Shown here: positions 8,064 through 14,535 of the stretch, piece by piece | How the letters are laid out: each line of letters starts with the position of its first letter | How positions within the stretch are numbered: position 1 is the first letter of the stretch | Source of the DNA: SIG307 sp964545045 | GTDB lineage: Bacteria; Bacillota; Clostridia; Lachnospirales; Lachnospiraceae | Direction: 5' to 3' | Assembly: GCA_964545045.1 (NCBI GenBank) | Contig: CAZJEN010000002.1 | Span: 62,001 to 126,000, forward strand | DNA length: 64,000 bases | Notes under the pieces: generated by a model | The model's database searches: none | Seen by the model: the letters and a program-made list of their open reading frames with translations, nothing else | What the model was told of the DNA's origin: nothing | Position numbers and translations under genes: made by a program

Positions 8064-8144
8064 CGGGCTTTCGGACAGGGGCCCACGACGTCCAGTGGAC
8101 GTCGGTTCTGGGCCGACCGGAGCGAAGCGGAGACCGACTCCCCT
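8064..8144 (+). ncRNA. Structured repeat module M2, copy C
   Basis: Starts CGGGCTTTCGGACAGGGG. Stem 1 is 8080-8085 with 8109-8114; stem 2 is 8086-8093 with 8097-8104; loop AGT; bulge GTTC. The tail is GACCGGAGCGAAGCGGAGAC and CGACTCCCC. Same architecture as the other copies with new stem sequences. Confidence 0.6.
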
Positions 8145-8170
8145 GGATTTTTTGTAAATCAAACAAAAAT

Positions 8171-8210
8171 AACATAAAATATTGCAATGTAACATAAAAT
8201 ATGTTATTAT
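8171..8210 (+). promoter_or_regulatory. Promoter with overlapping direct repeat/palindrome operator (AbiE-like module 1)
   Basis: TTGCAA (8182-8187), 17 bp, TATTAT (8205-8210). AACATAAAATAT occurs twice, 20 bp apart (8171 and 8191), and the second extends to the palindrome AACATAAAATATGTT (8191-8205) in the spacer. This fits autorepression by the antitoxin encoded next, as known for AbiEi-type proteins. Confidence 0.6.
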
Positions 8211-8239
8211 ATATAAAAAAAGTTACAAGGAGGCGGGGT

Positions 8240-9190
8240 ATGAAAGAGAGATTGGAACAGTTTTTTGAATGTAAAGTAAAGGTTTCAGAGTGTAAAAGCA
8301 AATTACCGTTGCCGATTTTTATGACAATGCGTGATATTAATCAGATTGAGTTATGTGGTGTCAGGTTTGCTGTTGTAAATATTAAAAATGAAACGGAGCT
8401 TACGGTCGCTGCAATGAAAAAGCAACAAAAGCGGTATGAAGATGCTTTACGATGTCCGGTGGTATATGATGTTGCGGTTAATAGTATTGCAATGCGGAAT
8501 GCCTTGGTGAGAAAAGGGATTTCATTTATTGATTTACCCGGGAATGTTTTTTTGCCTTTTATGGGGATTGTGTTGCAGGACATATATGTAAAACAGCATA
8601 TACGGGCAGATAAGATGATGCCGGCAACACAGATGGTGTTTTTGGAACTTTTATATATGGCTGATAATGAGTCTGCGTTAAAGAGTGAGATAGCAGGAAG
8701 GCTGAACTTGACGAAAACATCCATTACCAGGGCAACAGCACAATTAAAGGAAATGGGACTTATCTCACAGAAGAGAACAGGGACAGAGATTGCCATCAGT
8801 AGAAATTATTCCGGAAGAGAGTATTATGAAAATGCAAAAGAGTATTTGATTAATCCGGTTCAAAAGACTGTTACTGTAATGGAAAATGAATCGACCCGGG
8901 ATATGTGGTATGCCGGAGAATCTGCGCTTAGTCGGAAGACTCTGTTAAACCCACCTCGTATTGAGGAAAGAGCCGTTTATAAAGGGAATGAGATGGTGGA
9001 TCAGTTTGACTATGCAGATGAAAGAGTTGTTGACAAGGATAGTATTACTAAGATTCAATTATGGAAGTATAATCCCGCATATTTTGCAAGAAATGGAATG
9101 GTTGACCCTGTTTCCTTACTATGTTCGTTCAAAGGAAACGAAGACGAAAGAATAGAAATGTGTATGGAAGAGTTGTTGGAGGAATTATAG
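8240..9190 (+). CDS. AbiEi-like antitoxin / winged-HTH protein
   Basis: A 316-residue protein with a central winged helix-turn-helix (residues about 140-185, SALKSEIAGRLNLTKTSITR, then ATAQLKEMGLISQKRTGTE, MarR-like) and an alpha/beta N-terminal domain. Its stop codon abuts the start of a nucleotidyltransferase-fold gene. This is the layout of type IV AbiE toxin-antitoxin systems, where the AbiEi protein represses the operon and neutralises AbiEii. The ATG at 8240 is chosen because AAGGAGG lies just upstream; 39 bases of open frame before it lack a ribosome site. The antitoxin assignment rests on the HTH, the operator repeats and the partner gene, not on full-length similarity that I can verify. 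Confidence 0.65.
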   Translation: MKERLEQFFECKVKVSECKSKLPLPIFMTMRDINQIELCGVRFAVVNIKNETELTVAAMKKQQKRYEDALRCPVVYDVAVNSIAMRNALVRKGISFIDLPGNVFLPFMGIVLQDIYVKQHIRADKMMPATQMVFLELLYMADNESALKSEIAGRLNLTKTSITRATAQLKEMGLISQKRTGTEIAISRNYSGREYYENAKEYLINPVQKTVTVMENESTRDMWYAGESALSRKTLLNPPRIEERAVYKGNEMVDQFDYADERVVDKDSITKIQLWKYNPAYFARNGMVDPVSLLCSFKGNEDERIEMCMEELLEEL

Positions 9191-9943
9191 ATGGTACTGG
9201 GAATAGATTCTTTTCGAGAAAAGTTTAAGGACTATACGGATTATTATACCGTTATAGGCGGAACTGCTTGTGATATTTTACTCACAGAAGCTGATTTGCC
9301 GTTTCGAGCTACAAAGGATATTGACATGATTCTGATTATGGAGGATAGTTTCCCGGAATTTGCTGCGGTATTCTGGGAGTACATAAAAGAAGGCGGCTAT
9401 AAGTGTGGCTGGAAGAATGATAAGGACATGCATTTTTATCGTTTTACTGAGGGAAAATTTGGTTATCCTACCATGATTGAATTGTTTTCAAGAAAGCCGG
9501 GGGATCATCTTGAACCGGCGGAGGGAATTGTTCCGATTCACATTGATGATGACACCTCCAGTTTATCGGCGATTCTTCTGAATGATGATTTCTACCGGTT
9601 TATGATGGCCGGTCGCAGAATAGTCGATGGGATTGGTGTTTTGGGGGCAGAATATTTAATTCCTTTCAAGATGTATGCATGGTTGAATCTTTTGGAAAGA
9701 AAGAGAGCCGGAGAGCATGTCAATGAGAGGGATTTGAAGAAACATAAGTATGATGTGTTCCGGTTACTGCAGATTGTTACAACAGGGGCTAAGGTTGAAT
9801 CAGAAGGACTTGTAAAGGAAAGTATTCGTAGGTACATTGCGGAAATCAGTGCAGTGGATGAAACGGAAGTCAGGCTTTTGCAGATGGGGTTACCGTTTAA
9901 TCGTGATAAGGGTGTGGAATTATTAAAGGAAATTTATCTTTAG
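9191..9943 (+). CDS. AbiEii-like nucleotidyltransferase toxin
   Basis: A 250-residue protein with the minimal nucleotidyltransferase signature: GGTACDILL followed by TKDIDMIL (G-G...D-x-D metal-binding pattern, residues about 23-47). Proteins of the AbiEii/AbiGii group transfer nucleotides to RNA (tRNA acceptor stems in characterised members) and arrest growth; by that precedent this is the toxin of the pair with the upstream HTH protein. The start ATG directly follows the upstream TAG, so translation is coupled. A substrate cannot be inferred here. M1 copy D begins 66 bp after its stop codon. Confidence 0.7.
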   Translation: MVLGIDSFREKFKDYTDYYTVIGGTACDILLTEADLPFRATKDIDMILIMEDSFPEFAAVFWEYIKEGGYKCGWKNDKDMHFYRFTEGKFGYPTMIELFSRKPGDHLEPAEGIVPIHIDDDTSSLSAILLNDDFYRFMMAGRRIVDGIGVLGAEYLIPFKMYAWLNLLERKRAGEHVNERDLKKHKYDVFRLLQIVTTGAKVESEGLVKESIRRYIAEISAVDETEVRLLQMGLPFNRDKGVELLKEIYL

Positions 9944-10008
9944 CGGAATGAGCAAAGTACTTTGAATGTTGAGGCCGAGTGATTAGCAATTTCATGGTAA
10001 ATAATTCG

Positions 10009-10160
10009 AGAAAAACCGGGGTAAAACCGGGGTACGCCAAAAACAAAATCCCTACAGAACGCCTAATACAAGGATTCTGAGTGTTTGACCAAAGTATCGA
10101 CTCCCCTCAGGTCCATAAAAATAGTCTCACAGGATGAAATCCTGTGGGACTATTTTTTTG
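10009..10160 (+). repeat. Repeat module M1, copy D
   Basis: Doubled CCGGGGTA arm (10016-10033), CCTAATACAAGGATTCTGAG, core TCGACTCCCCTCAGGTCCAT (about 10098-10117) and the same terminator hairpin as copy A with seven Ts. The middle region is the most diverged of the four copies. Confidence 0.8.
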
Positions 10161-10187
10161 TCCTTCGGGTCGTCGTATTGGTAAGTT

Positions 10188-10235
10188 CCTTGGGCTTTTG
10201 CGCCGACCGTAGCGAAGCGGAGACCGACTCTCCGA
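10188..10235 (+). repeat. Module M2, copy D, internally deleted
   Basis: CTTGGGCTTT is joined directly to TGCGCCGACCGTAGCGAAGC, GGAGACCGACTCTCC. The 5' T-arm-like strand and both hairpins are missing, so this copy cannot form the M2 fold. The rest of the 441-bp gene-free stretch 9944-10384 holds M1 copy D and the promoter at 10306. Confidence 0.6.
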
Positions 10236-10305
10236 AAAAACAACTATTTTAAAATACGAAAGAAACATTTGAAAAAGAAATCTTATATAGGAATCTAAAA
10301 AACAA

Positions 10306-10335
10306 TTGACTTATACCTCCAAATATGTTTATAAT
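10306..10335 (+). promoter_or_regulatory. Promoter of AbiE module 2
   Basis: TTGACT at 10306-10311, 18-bp spacer, TATAAT at 10330-10335, followed by GGAGGTGA at 10371-10378 and the ATG at 10385. Confidence 0.7.
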
Positions 10336-10384
10336 AAAAAGGAAGAATAATACTGAAAAAATATTACGCAGGAGGTGATATGTT

Positions 10385-10996
10385 ATGTACGACTATTTGA
10401 TAAAGGAATATGGAACCGATACCCCGATTTTTGTGTCTGAAGTGTCAGTATCTGACATGTCACAAAATGCGGTTCGACAGTACTTTATGCGTTTGTGTAA
10501 GGAAGGAAAGTTAAAAAGATATGATACGGGAGTGTATTACATTCCTACCAAGACTGTGTTGGGGACAGAGTCGACTTTGTCGAGAAATCAGGTGATACAA
10601 AAGAAGTACTTGGAGACAAAGGATGGAGAAGTCTGTGGATTTTATACCGGAATGCAGTTGTTAAACTCGGTGGGATTAACAACACAGGTTCCGGCTGTTT
10701 ATGAAATAGCAACGAATGCGGCAAGTAAGGATTATAGGGAAGTAAACATGACCGGTGTTCGAATTGCATTAATTAAACCAAGAACAAAGGTTACAAAAGA
10801 AAATAGAGATGTGTTGCAGTTTCTGGATTTATTACTTGCAGCGGATACAGCAGCAGAAGTCTCAGAGGAAGAATGTAAGAAAATAATCGGACTTTGTAAA
10901 AAACGGATGGACATCACAAAGGAGAAGGTAAAAAAGAATATTATTTATTATCCGGAGCGGATTTACCGTTGCCTGTACGAAAGAGAGGTGTTCTGA
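10385..10996 (+). CDS. AbiEi-family (DUF6088-like) antitoxin
   Basis: A 203-residue protein with an N-terminal winged helix (residues about 20-60, SQNAVRQYFMRLCKEGKLKR, then YDTGVYYIPTKT) and a C-terminal antitoxin-like domain, as in AbiEi/DUF6088 transcription factors paired with AbiEii nucleotidyltransferases. The stop TGA overlaps the ATG of the toxin gene (TGATG at 10994-10998), indicating translational coupling. A strong promoter and GGAGGTGA site precede it. It is a second, distinct AbiE-like module only 440 bp from the first; the two antitoxins are not obviously similar in sequence. Confidence 0.78.
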   Translation: MYDYLIKEYGTDTPIFVSEVSVSDMSQNAVRQYFMRLCKEGKLKRYDTGVYYIPTKTVLGTESTLSRNQVIQKKYLETKDGEVCGFYTGMQLLNSVGLTTQVPAVYEIATNAASKDYREVNMTGVRIALIKPRTKVTKENRDVLQFLDLLLAADTAAEVSEEECKKIIGLCKKRMDITKEKVKKNIIYYPERIYRCLYEREVF

Positions 10997-11907
10997 TGTA
11001 TTTACATGAGGATAAAGCGGTTTTCAAACAAATGATACAGCAGGTGGCTGAGATGAGTGGGAACACCGAAGAGTTTGTAGAGAAGGATTATTATGTAACT
11101 ATGTTTCTTCACTTGTTGTCCGAAAAAGTTCCGGTGGTGGTATTTAAGGGAGGAACATCACTATCAAAGTGTCACAGAGTAATAAATCGTTTTTCGGAGG
11201 ATATAGATATTGCATTTTGTGACATTGTGTCACAGGGAAAGCGAAAAAAGATAAAAGATTGTATAACAAACACTGCTTCGGAACTTGGTATGATTATTCC
11301 GAATTTGGAGGAGATAAGGAGCCGGAGGGACTACAATAAATATATATTGCAATATGAGAGTGTGATTGAAGGATCAGGTTTTATTGTGTCGTCACAGATT
11401 ATACTGGAGACATCTTATGTAACACCGGCGTTTCCGACGGTAGTTCTACCGATGGAAACGATACTAGAAGAATGTCTTGTGAAAATAGCTCCGGGTGATT
11501 TCTTTAAAACATATGGTATGACTACTTTTGAAATGAAGGCCCAAAGCATAGAGAGAACGTTGGCAGATAAAGTGTTTGCAATCTGTGATTATTATATTCA
11601 GGGAAAAGCGACACGGTATTCCCGTCACCTATATGATATTCATAAGCTGATGTCAAAGGTGGAATTAAATGAGGAGTTTCGTGAGCTTGTAAAAGTCGTG
11701 CGTATGGCTCGCTCAAGCAAAGAGAATTGTCCGTCGGCAAAGGACGGAGTAGATTTACCGCAGTTGATTCAGAGGATAATTACAGAAGCTTATTTTAAGG
11801 CGGATTATCAGGAACTTACTTCGAAAATTCTGTATGAGCAAGTAGAGTATGATGTTGTGATTGATTCTCTAAAGAAGTTTTTAGAGTTAGAAATGATGAG
11901 GGAATAA
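10996..11907 (+). CDS. abiEii: AbiEii/AbiGii family nucleotidyltransferase toxin
   Basis: A 303-residue protein with the classical AbiEii signature FKGGTSLSKCHRVINRFSED followed by IDIAF (GGTS...D-x-D), the nucleotidyltransferase active site. A second conserved block, ERTLADKVFAICDYY and RYSRHLYDIHKL, matches the AbiEii family pattern. The ATG at 10996 overlaps the antitoxin stop; an upstream in-frame start would lie inside the antitoxin gene and lacks a ribosome site. The product is the toxin of a type IV toxin-antitoxin/phage-abortive-infection pair (family knowledge). No terminator repeat follows; a 10-bp-arm inverted repeat lies at 11948. Confidence 0.88.
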   Translation: MYLHEDKAVFKQMIQQVAEMSGNTEEFVEKDYYVTMFLHLLSEKVPVVVFKGGTSLSKCHRVINRFSEDIDIAFCDIVSQGKRKKIKDCITNTASELGMIIPNLEEIRSRRDYNKYILQYESVIEGSGFIVSSQIILETSYVTPAFPTVVLPMETILEECLVKIAPGDFFKTYGMTTFEMKAQSIERTLADKVFAICDYYIQGKATRYSRHLYDIHKLMSKVELNEEFRELVKVVRMARSSKENCPSAKDGVDLPQLIQRIITEAYFKADYQELTSKILYEQVEYDVVIDSLKKFLELEMMRE

Positions 11908-11947
11908 AGGTAGTTGATATTGCGTATTGGTTGTTAAACGGCGAGCC

Positions 11948-11986
11948 TATTAGCCAAAATTGAAGAAAGATAAATATTGGCTAATA
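11948..11986. promoter_or_regulatory. Inverted repeat related to the ATPase operators
   Basis: TATTAGCCAA (11948-11957) and TTGGCTAATA (11977-11986) form 10-bp perfect arms. The half-site TTAGCC(G/A)AA is the one used twice upstream of the ATPase at 6518-6615, but here the arm order is reversed. No T run follows, so a terminator is unlikely. Confidence 0.4.
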
Positions 11987-12002
11987 AAATGCAGGTTAAT
12001 CG

Positions 12003-12035
12003 TTCACAAAAACGAGAAAAGTATACTTTTGTGAA
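12003..12035 (+). promoter_or_regulatory. Candidate operator/promoter of the peroxiredoxin gene
   Basis: TTCACAAAA (12003-12011) and TTTTGTGAA (12027-12035) are 9-bp inverted arms around a TATACT (12022-12027) that could be a -10. The -35 is weak. It does not match a PerR box that I know. Confidence 0.35.
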
Positions 12036-12082
12036 AGGTATGTAGTATTTGTATTTACACTTTTTTGAGACGGAGGTATCCT

Positions 12083-12538
12083 ATGTTAGAGATTGGAACA
12101 AAAGCACCGGATTTTACATTGCCGGATCAGGACGGAACATTGCACAAATTAAGCGATTATCTCGGGAAAAAGGTGATTCTGTACTTTTATCCCAAGGACA
12201 GTACACCGGGCTGTACCAAGCAGGCCTGCGGTTTTTCGGACAGATATCCGCAGTTCACGGAGAAGGGAGCGGTGGTCCTCGGAATCAGTAAGGATTCCGT
12301 GGCCTCCCATAAGAAATTTGCGGAAAAATACGGCCTTGTGTTCACTCTTTTGGCAGACCCGGAGCGTAAGGTGATTGAGGTCTATGATGTATGGAAGGAA
12401 AAGAAAAATTACGGTAAGGTTTCCATGGGAGTAGTGAGAACCACCTATCTGATTGATGAACAGGGAATGATTGTGAGGGCAAACGATAAGGTAAAAGCGG
12501 CAGAGGACCCGGAAAAGATGCTACAGGAATTAGAGTGA
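12083..12538 (+). CDS. bcp: Thioredoxin-dependent peroxiredoxin (Bcp/PrxQ type)
   Basis: A 151-residue cytosolic peroxidase. The thioredoxin fold carries YFYPKDSTPGCTKQACGF, with peroxidatic Cys44 and resolving Cys49 spaced four apart, the PrxQ/Bcp pattern. It reduces H2O2 and organic peroxides using thioredoxin. Length is normal. The ATG at 12083 follows CGGAGG at six bases; an in-frame upstream ATG at 12065 has no ribosome site. The next gene (a glycosidase) begins 11 bases after its stop, so the two are probably co-transcribed, although their functions are not related. Confidence 0.93.
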   Translation: MLEIGTKAPDFTLPDQDGTLHKLSDYLGKKVILYFYPKDSTPGCTKQACGFSDRYPQFTEKGAVVLGISKDSVASHKKFAEKYGLVFTLLADPERKVIEVYDVWKEKKNYGKVSMGVVRTTYLIDEQGMIVRANDKVKAAEDPEKMLQELE

Positions 12539-12549
12539 GGAGGCATTGC

Positions 12550-13440
12550 ATGTTATTCACAAATGAGAAGCTTAATCATTTTGCAAAAGACCCCGCGGTA
12601 GTATCTTTTCAGGGAAGGTATCTTTTGTATTATTCCATACGATATGATGACGGACGGTTCGGAATCGGAATTGCGGAGTCCGGGGATCTTGAAGAGTGGA
12701 AACTGTGTGGAGAAATTCCGTTAGGGGAGATATATGAGGCAAAGGGAATTGCCGCACCGGGAGCTATTGTACTGGACGGAAAAGTACATTTGTTTTACCA
12801 GACCTACGGAAATTGGGAAAAGGATGCAATTTGCCATGCGGTTTCGGAGGATGGGATTCGTTTTAGGAAGAATCCGGAAAACCCGGTGTTTTCGCCGAAA
12901 GGAGACTGGTGCTGCGGACGTGCCATTGATGCGGATGTCTGTTTGTTCAACGGAAGACTTCATTTGTACTTTGCTACCAGAGATCACGGGATGAAGATAC
13001 AAAAGGTTGGCGGAGCATGGGCTGAGCTTGATTCCGGGTTTGGAAAGGATGTCTGGACCATGTTGGCGGAACAGTCGCTTTTAACTCCGGAGTTGTCTTG
13101 GGAAGGGGAATGTATAGAAGCTCCGGCGACCTTGGTGCAGGATGGAAAAATGTATATGTTTTACGGCGGCTCCTATAATTGTACACCGCAGCAAATAGGA
13201 TGTGCGGTTTCTGAGGATGGTGTGTTTTTTAGACGGCTGTTTGAAACTCCGTTTCTTCCGTGCGGTACTTCGGGGACATGGAACAGCAGTGAATCGGGAC
13301 ATCCTTATGTGTTTCGCGATGAAGACGGGCGCATTTATTTGTTTTATCAGGGAAGTGCAGACGGGGGAGAGACTTGGTATCTGTCAAAGACGGAGATAGG
13401 GTTTGAAGCGGGAATACCGGTGTTAAAGTGTAAAGAGTAA
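12550..13440 (+). CDS. Five-bladed beta-propeller glycosidase-like protein (GH43/GH32-type fold)
   Basis: A 296-residue cytoplasmic protein with no signal peptide, built from repeated propeller blades of the type GRYLLYYSIRYDDGRFGIGI, KVHLFYQTYG, RLHLYFATRD, KMYMFYGGSY and RIYLFYQGSA. Candidate catalytic acids are Asp in HFAKDPAVV near the N-terminus and Glu in EGECIEAPATLV. This is the GH43/GH32/GH130-like clan; the exact family cannot be fixed by eye. The ATG at 12550 follows GGAGG. It lies upstream of a carbohydrate gene block and probably acts on imported oligosaccharide. Confidence 0.65.
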   Translation: MLFTNEKLNHFAKDPAVVSFQGRYLLYYSIRYDDGRFGIGIAESGDLEEWKLCGEIPLGEIYEAKGIAAPGAIVLDGKVHLFYQTYGNWEKDAICHAVSEDGIRFRKNPENPVFSPKGDWCCGRAIDADVCLFNGRLHLYFATRDHGMKIQKVGGAWAELDSGFGKDVWTMLAEQSLLTPELSWEGECIEAPATLVQDGKMYMFYGGSYNCTPQQIGCAVSEDGVFFRRLFETPFLPCGTSGTWNSSESGHPYVFRDEDGRIYLFYQGSADGGETWYLSKTEIGFEAGIPVLKCKE

Positions 13441-13454
13441 TTTCGTTGTATTAT

Positions 13455-13483
13455 TTGACAACATCGCAGTTTCGATGTATGAT
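13455..13483 (+). promoter_or_regulatory. Promoter with operator palindrome in the spacer
   Basis: TTGACA (13455-13460), 17 bp, TATGAT (13478-13483). The spacer holds the inverted repeat ACATCG/CGATGT (13461-13466 and 13473-13478), a likely repressor site for the U32-like/glycosidase operon. Confidence 0.7.
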
Positions 13484-13553
13484 ATATCTGTGAAAAATGT
13501 AGATATCTATGATGCTTTGAAGGTGTTAATTCATAGATAGGAGGAGGATTTCA

Positions 13554-14498
13554 ATGGAAGTTAATTTTTTTCTGCCGGGGTTACGCAGAAATTACCCGAT
13601 AAACGTTACGTTTATCCGTTTGCTTAAGGATTATCCTGAGTATTTCAGAGAGGGTGTTAAAATCAGTGCTGTGTTCGGAGAATTCCCGCCGTCTTTATGG
13701 AACGGAGGAAGAAATTCCAGACCGGATATGTGTGATGAGAAATTTGTGAATACCTGTATTAAGTCTATGAATGAACTGGGGGTTGCGGTTCGTTATACAT
13801 ACACCAATGTGGTGCTTGAAGAAGAGGATTTGTCGGATCCGTTCTGTAATTATTGTTTGCAGGCGGCACATAACGGTATGAACGGAGTTATTCTGGTTTC
13901 TCCGCTTTTGGAGGAATATGTACGTAAGAATTATCCGAAGATGCACATTATCAGTTCTACCTGTAAATGTATTAAGGGCGTAGAAGGCGTAAATGCCGAG
14001 CTTGAGAAGGATTACGCTATGGTCGTGTTGGATTATAACATGAACAATAAGTTTGAGGAACTGGAGCAGATTACGGATAAGAGCAGATGTGAAATTCTTG
14101 TAAATGCTCTGTGTGCACCGAACTGTCCGGCGAGAGCGGCGCATTATAAGCTGATTTCCGAGAATCAGAAGATTATTGCGAAGAGTATGAGAGGTCCGGG
14201 GGCTCAGAGCGGACAGCCGGTTCCGTTAAAGCCGTGGGATTTTAAGGGCTGTAAGGGTGGTCGTAATATGTACGCTATTACCAATTCCTGCAATTATGTA
14301 TCTCCGGATGATATTTGGGAAAAGTATGTTCCGATGGGCTTTAAGCATTTCAAGCTGGAAGGCCGTACCGACAGTATCTTTAATGTAATCGAAGTATATT
14401 GTCATTACATGATTAAGCCAGAATATCAGGGCAAGGTTCGTTTCATGCTTTATGACAGAATGGAGCAGTTAAAGATTATTCAGGTAAATATGCCGTAA
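13554..14498 (+). CDS. U32-peptidase-like TIM-barrel protein, paralogue A
   Basis: A 314-residue cytosolic protein. Near the end, VSPDDIWEKYVPMGFKHFKL and EGRTDS parallel the 'SPKDLCGL...FKIEGRMK' block of the classical U32 protein at 58730, and ALCAPNCPARAAHY lies where U32 proteins have RCAQPCR. It therefore looks like a compact, diverged U32 relative with possible Fe-S or metal cysteines (C in CNYC, CAPNC). It is about two-thirds identical by eye to the gene at 16013. U32 relatives include proteases and O2-independent hydroxylases (UbiU/V, RlhA); the reaction here is unknown. It is first in a three-gene operon with a glycosidase. Confidence 0.6.
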   Translation: MEVNFFLPGLRRNYPINVTFIRLLKDYPEYFREGVKISAVFGEFPPSLWNGGRNSRPDMCDEKFVNTCIKSMNELGVAVRYTYTNVVLEEEDLSDPFCNYCLQAAHNGMNGVILVSPLLEEYVRKNYPKMHIISSTCKCIKGVEGVNAELEKDYAMVVLDYNMNNKFEELEQITDKSRCEILVNALCAPNCPARAAHYKLISENQKIIAKSMRGPGAQSGQPVPLKPWDFKGCKGGRNMYAITNSCNYVSPDDIWEKYVPMGFKHFKLEGRTDSIFNVIEVYCHYMIKPEYQGKVRFMLYDRMEQLKIIQVNMP

Positions 14499-14535
14499 AT
14501 AGTTTGGATTTACAAAACATGACGGAGGAAATGCA

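Noticed and set aside
2210..8144. M2 as a HEARO/IscB or TnpB guide RNA
   Set aside because: No IscB, TnpB or transposase gene is adjacent, and the conserved letters do not match the omega RNA sequences I know; left unassigned.
7854..8195. Open minus-strand frame through M1 coding a peptide starting MDLRGVEYLV
   Set aside because: The frame is broken by stops in copies A, B and D and follows the tmRNA-like core; the conserved unit is nucleic acid, not protein.
12003..12035. PerR box upstream of the peroxiredoxin
   Set aside because: The inverted repeat TTCACAAAA/TTTTGTGAA does not fit the PerR consensus; kept only as a generic operator.
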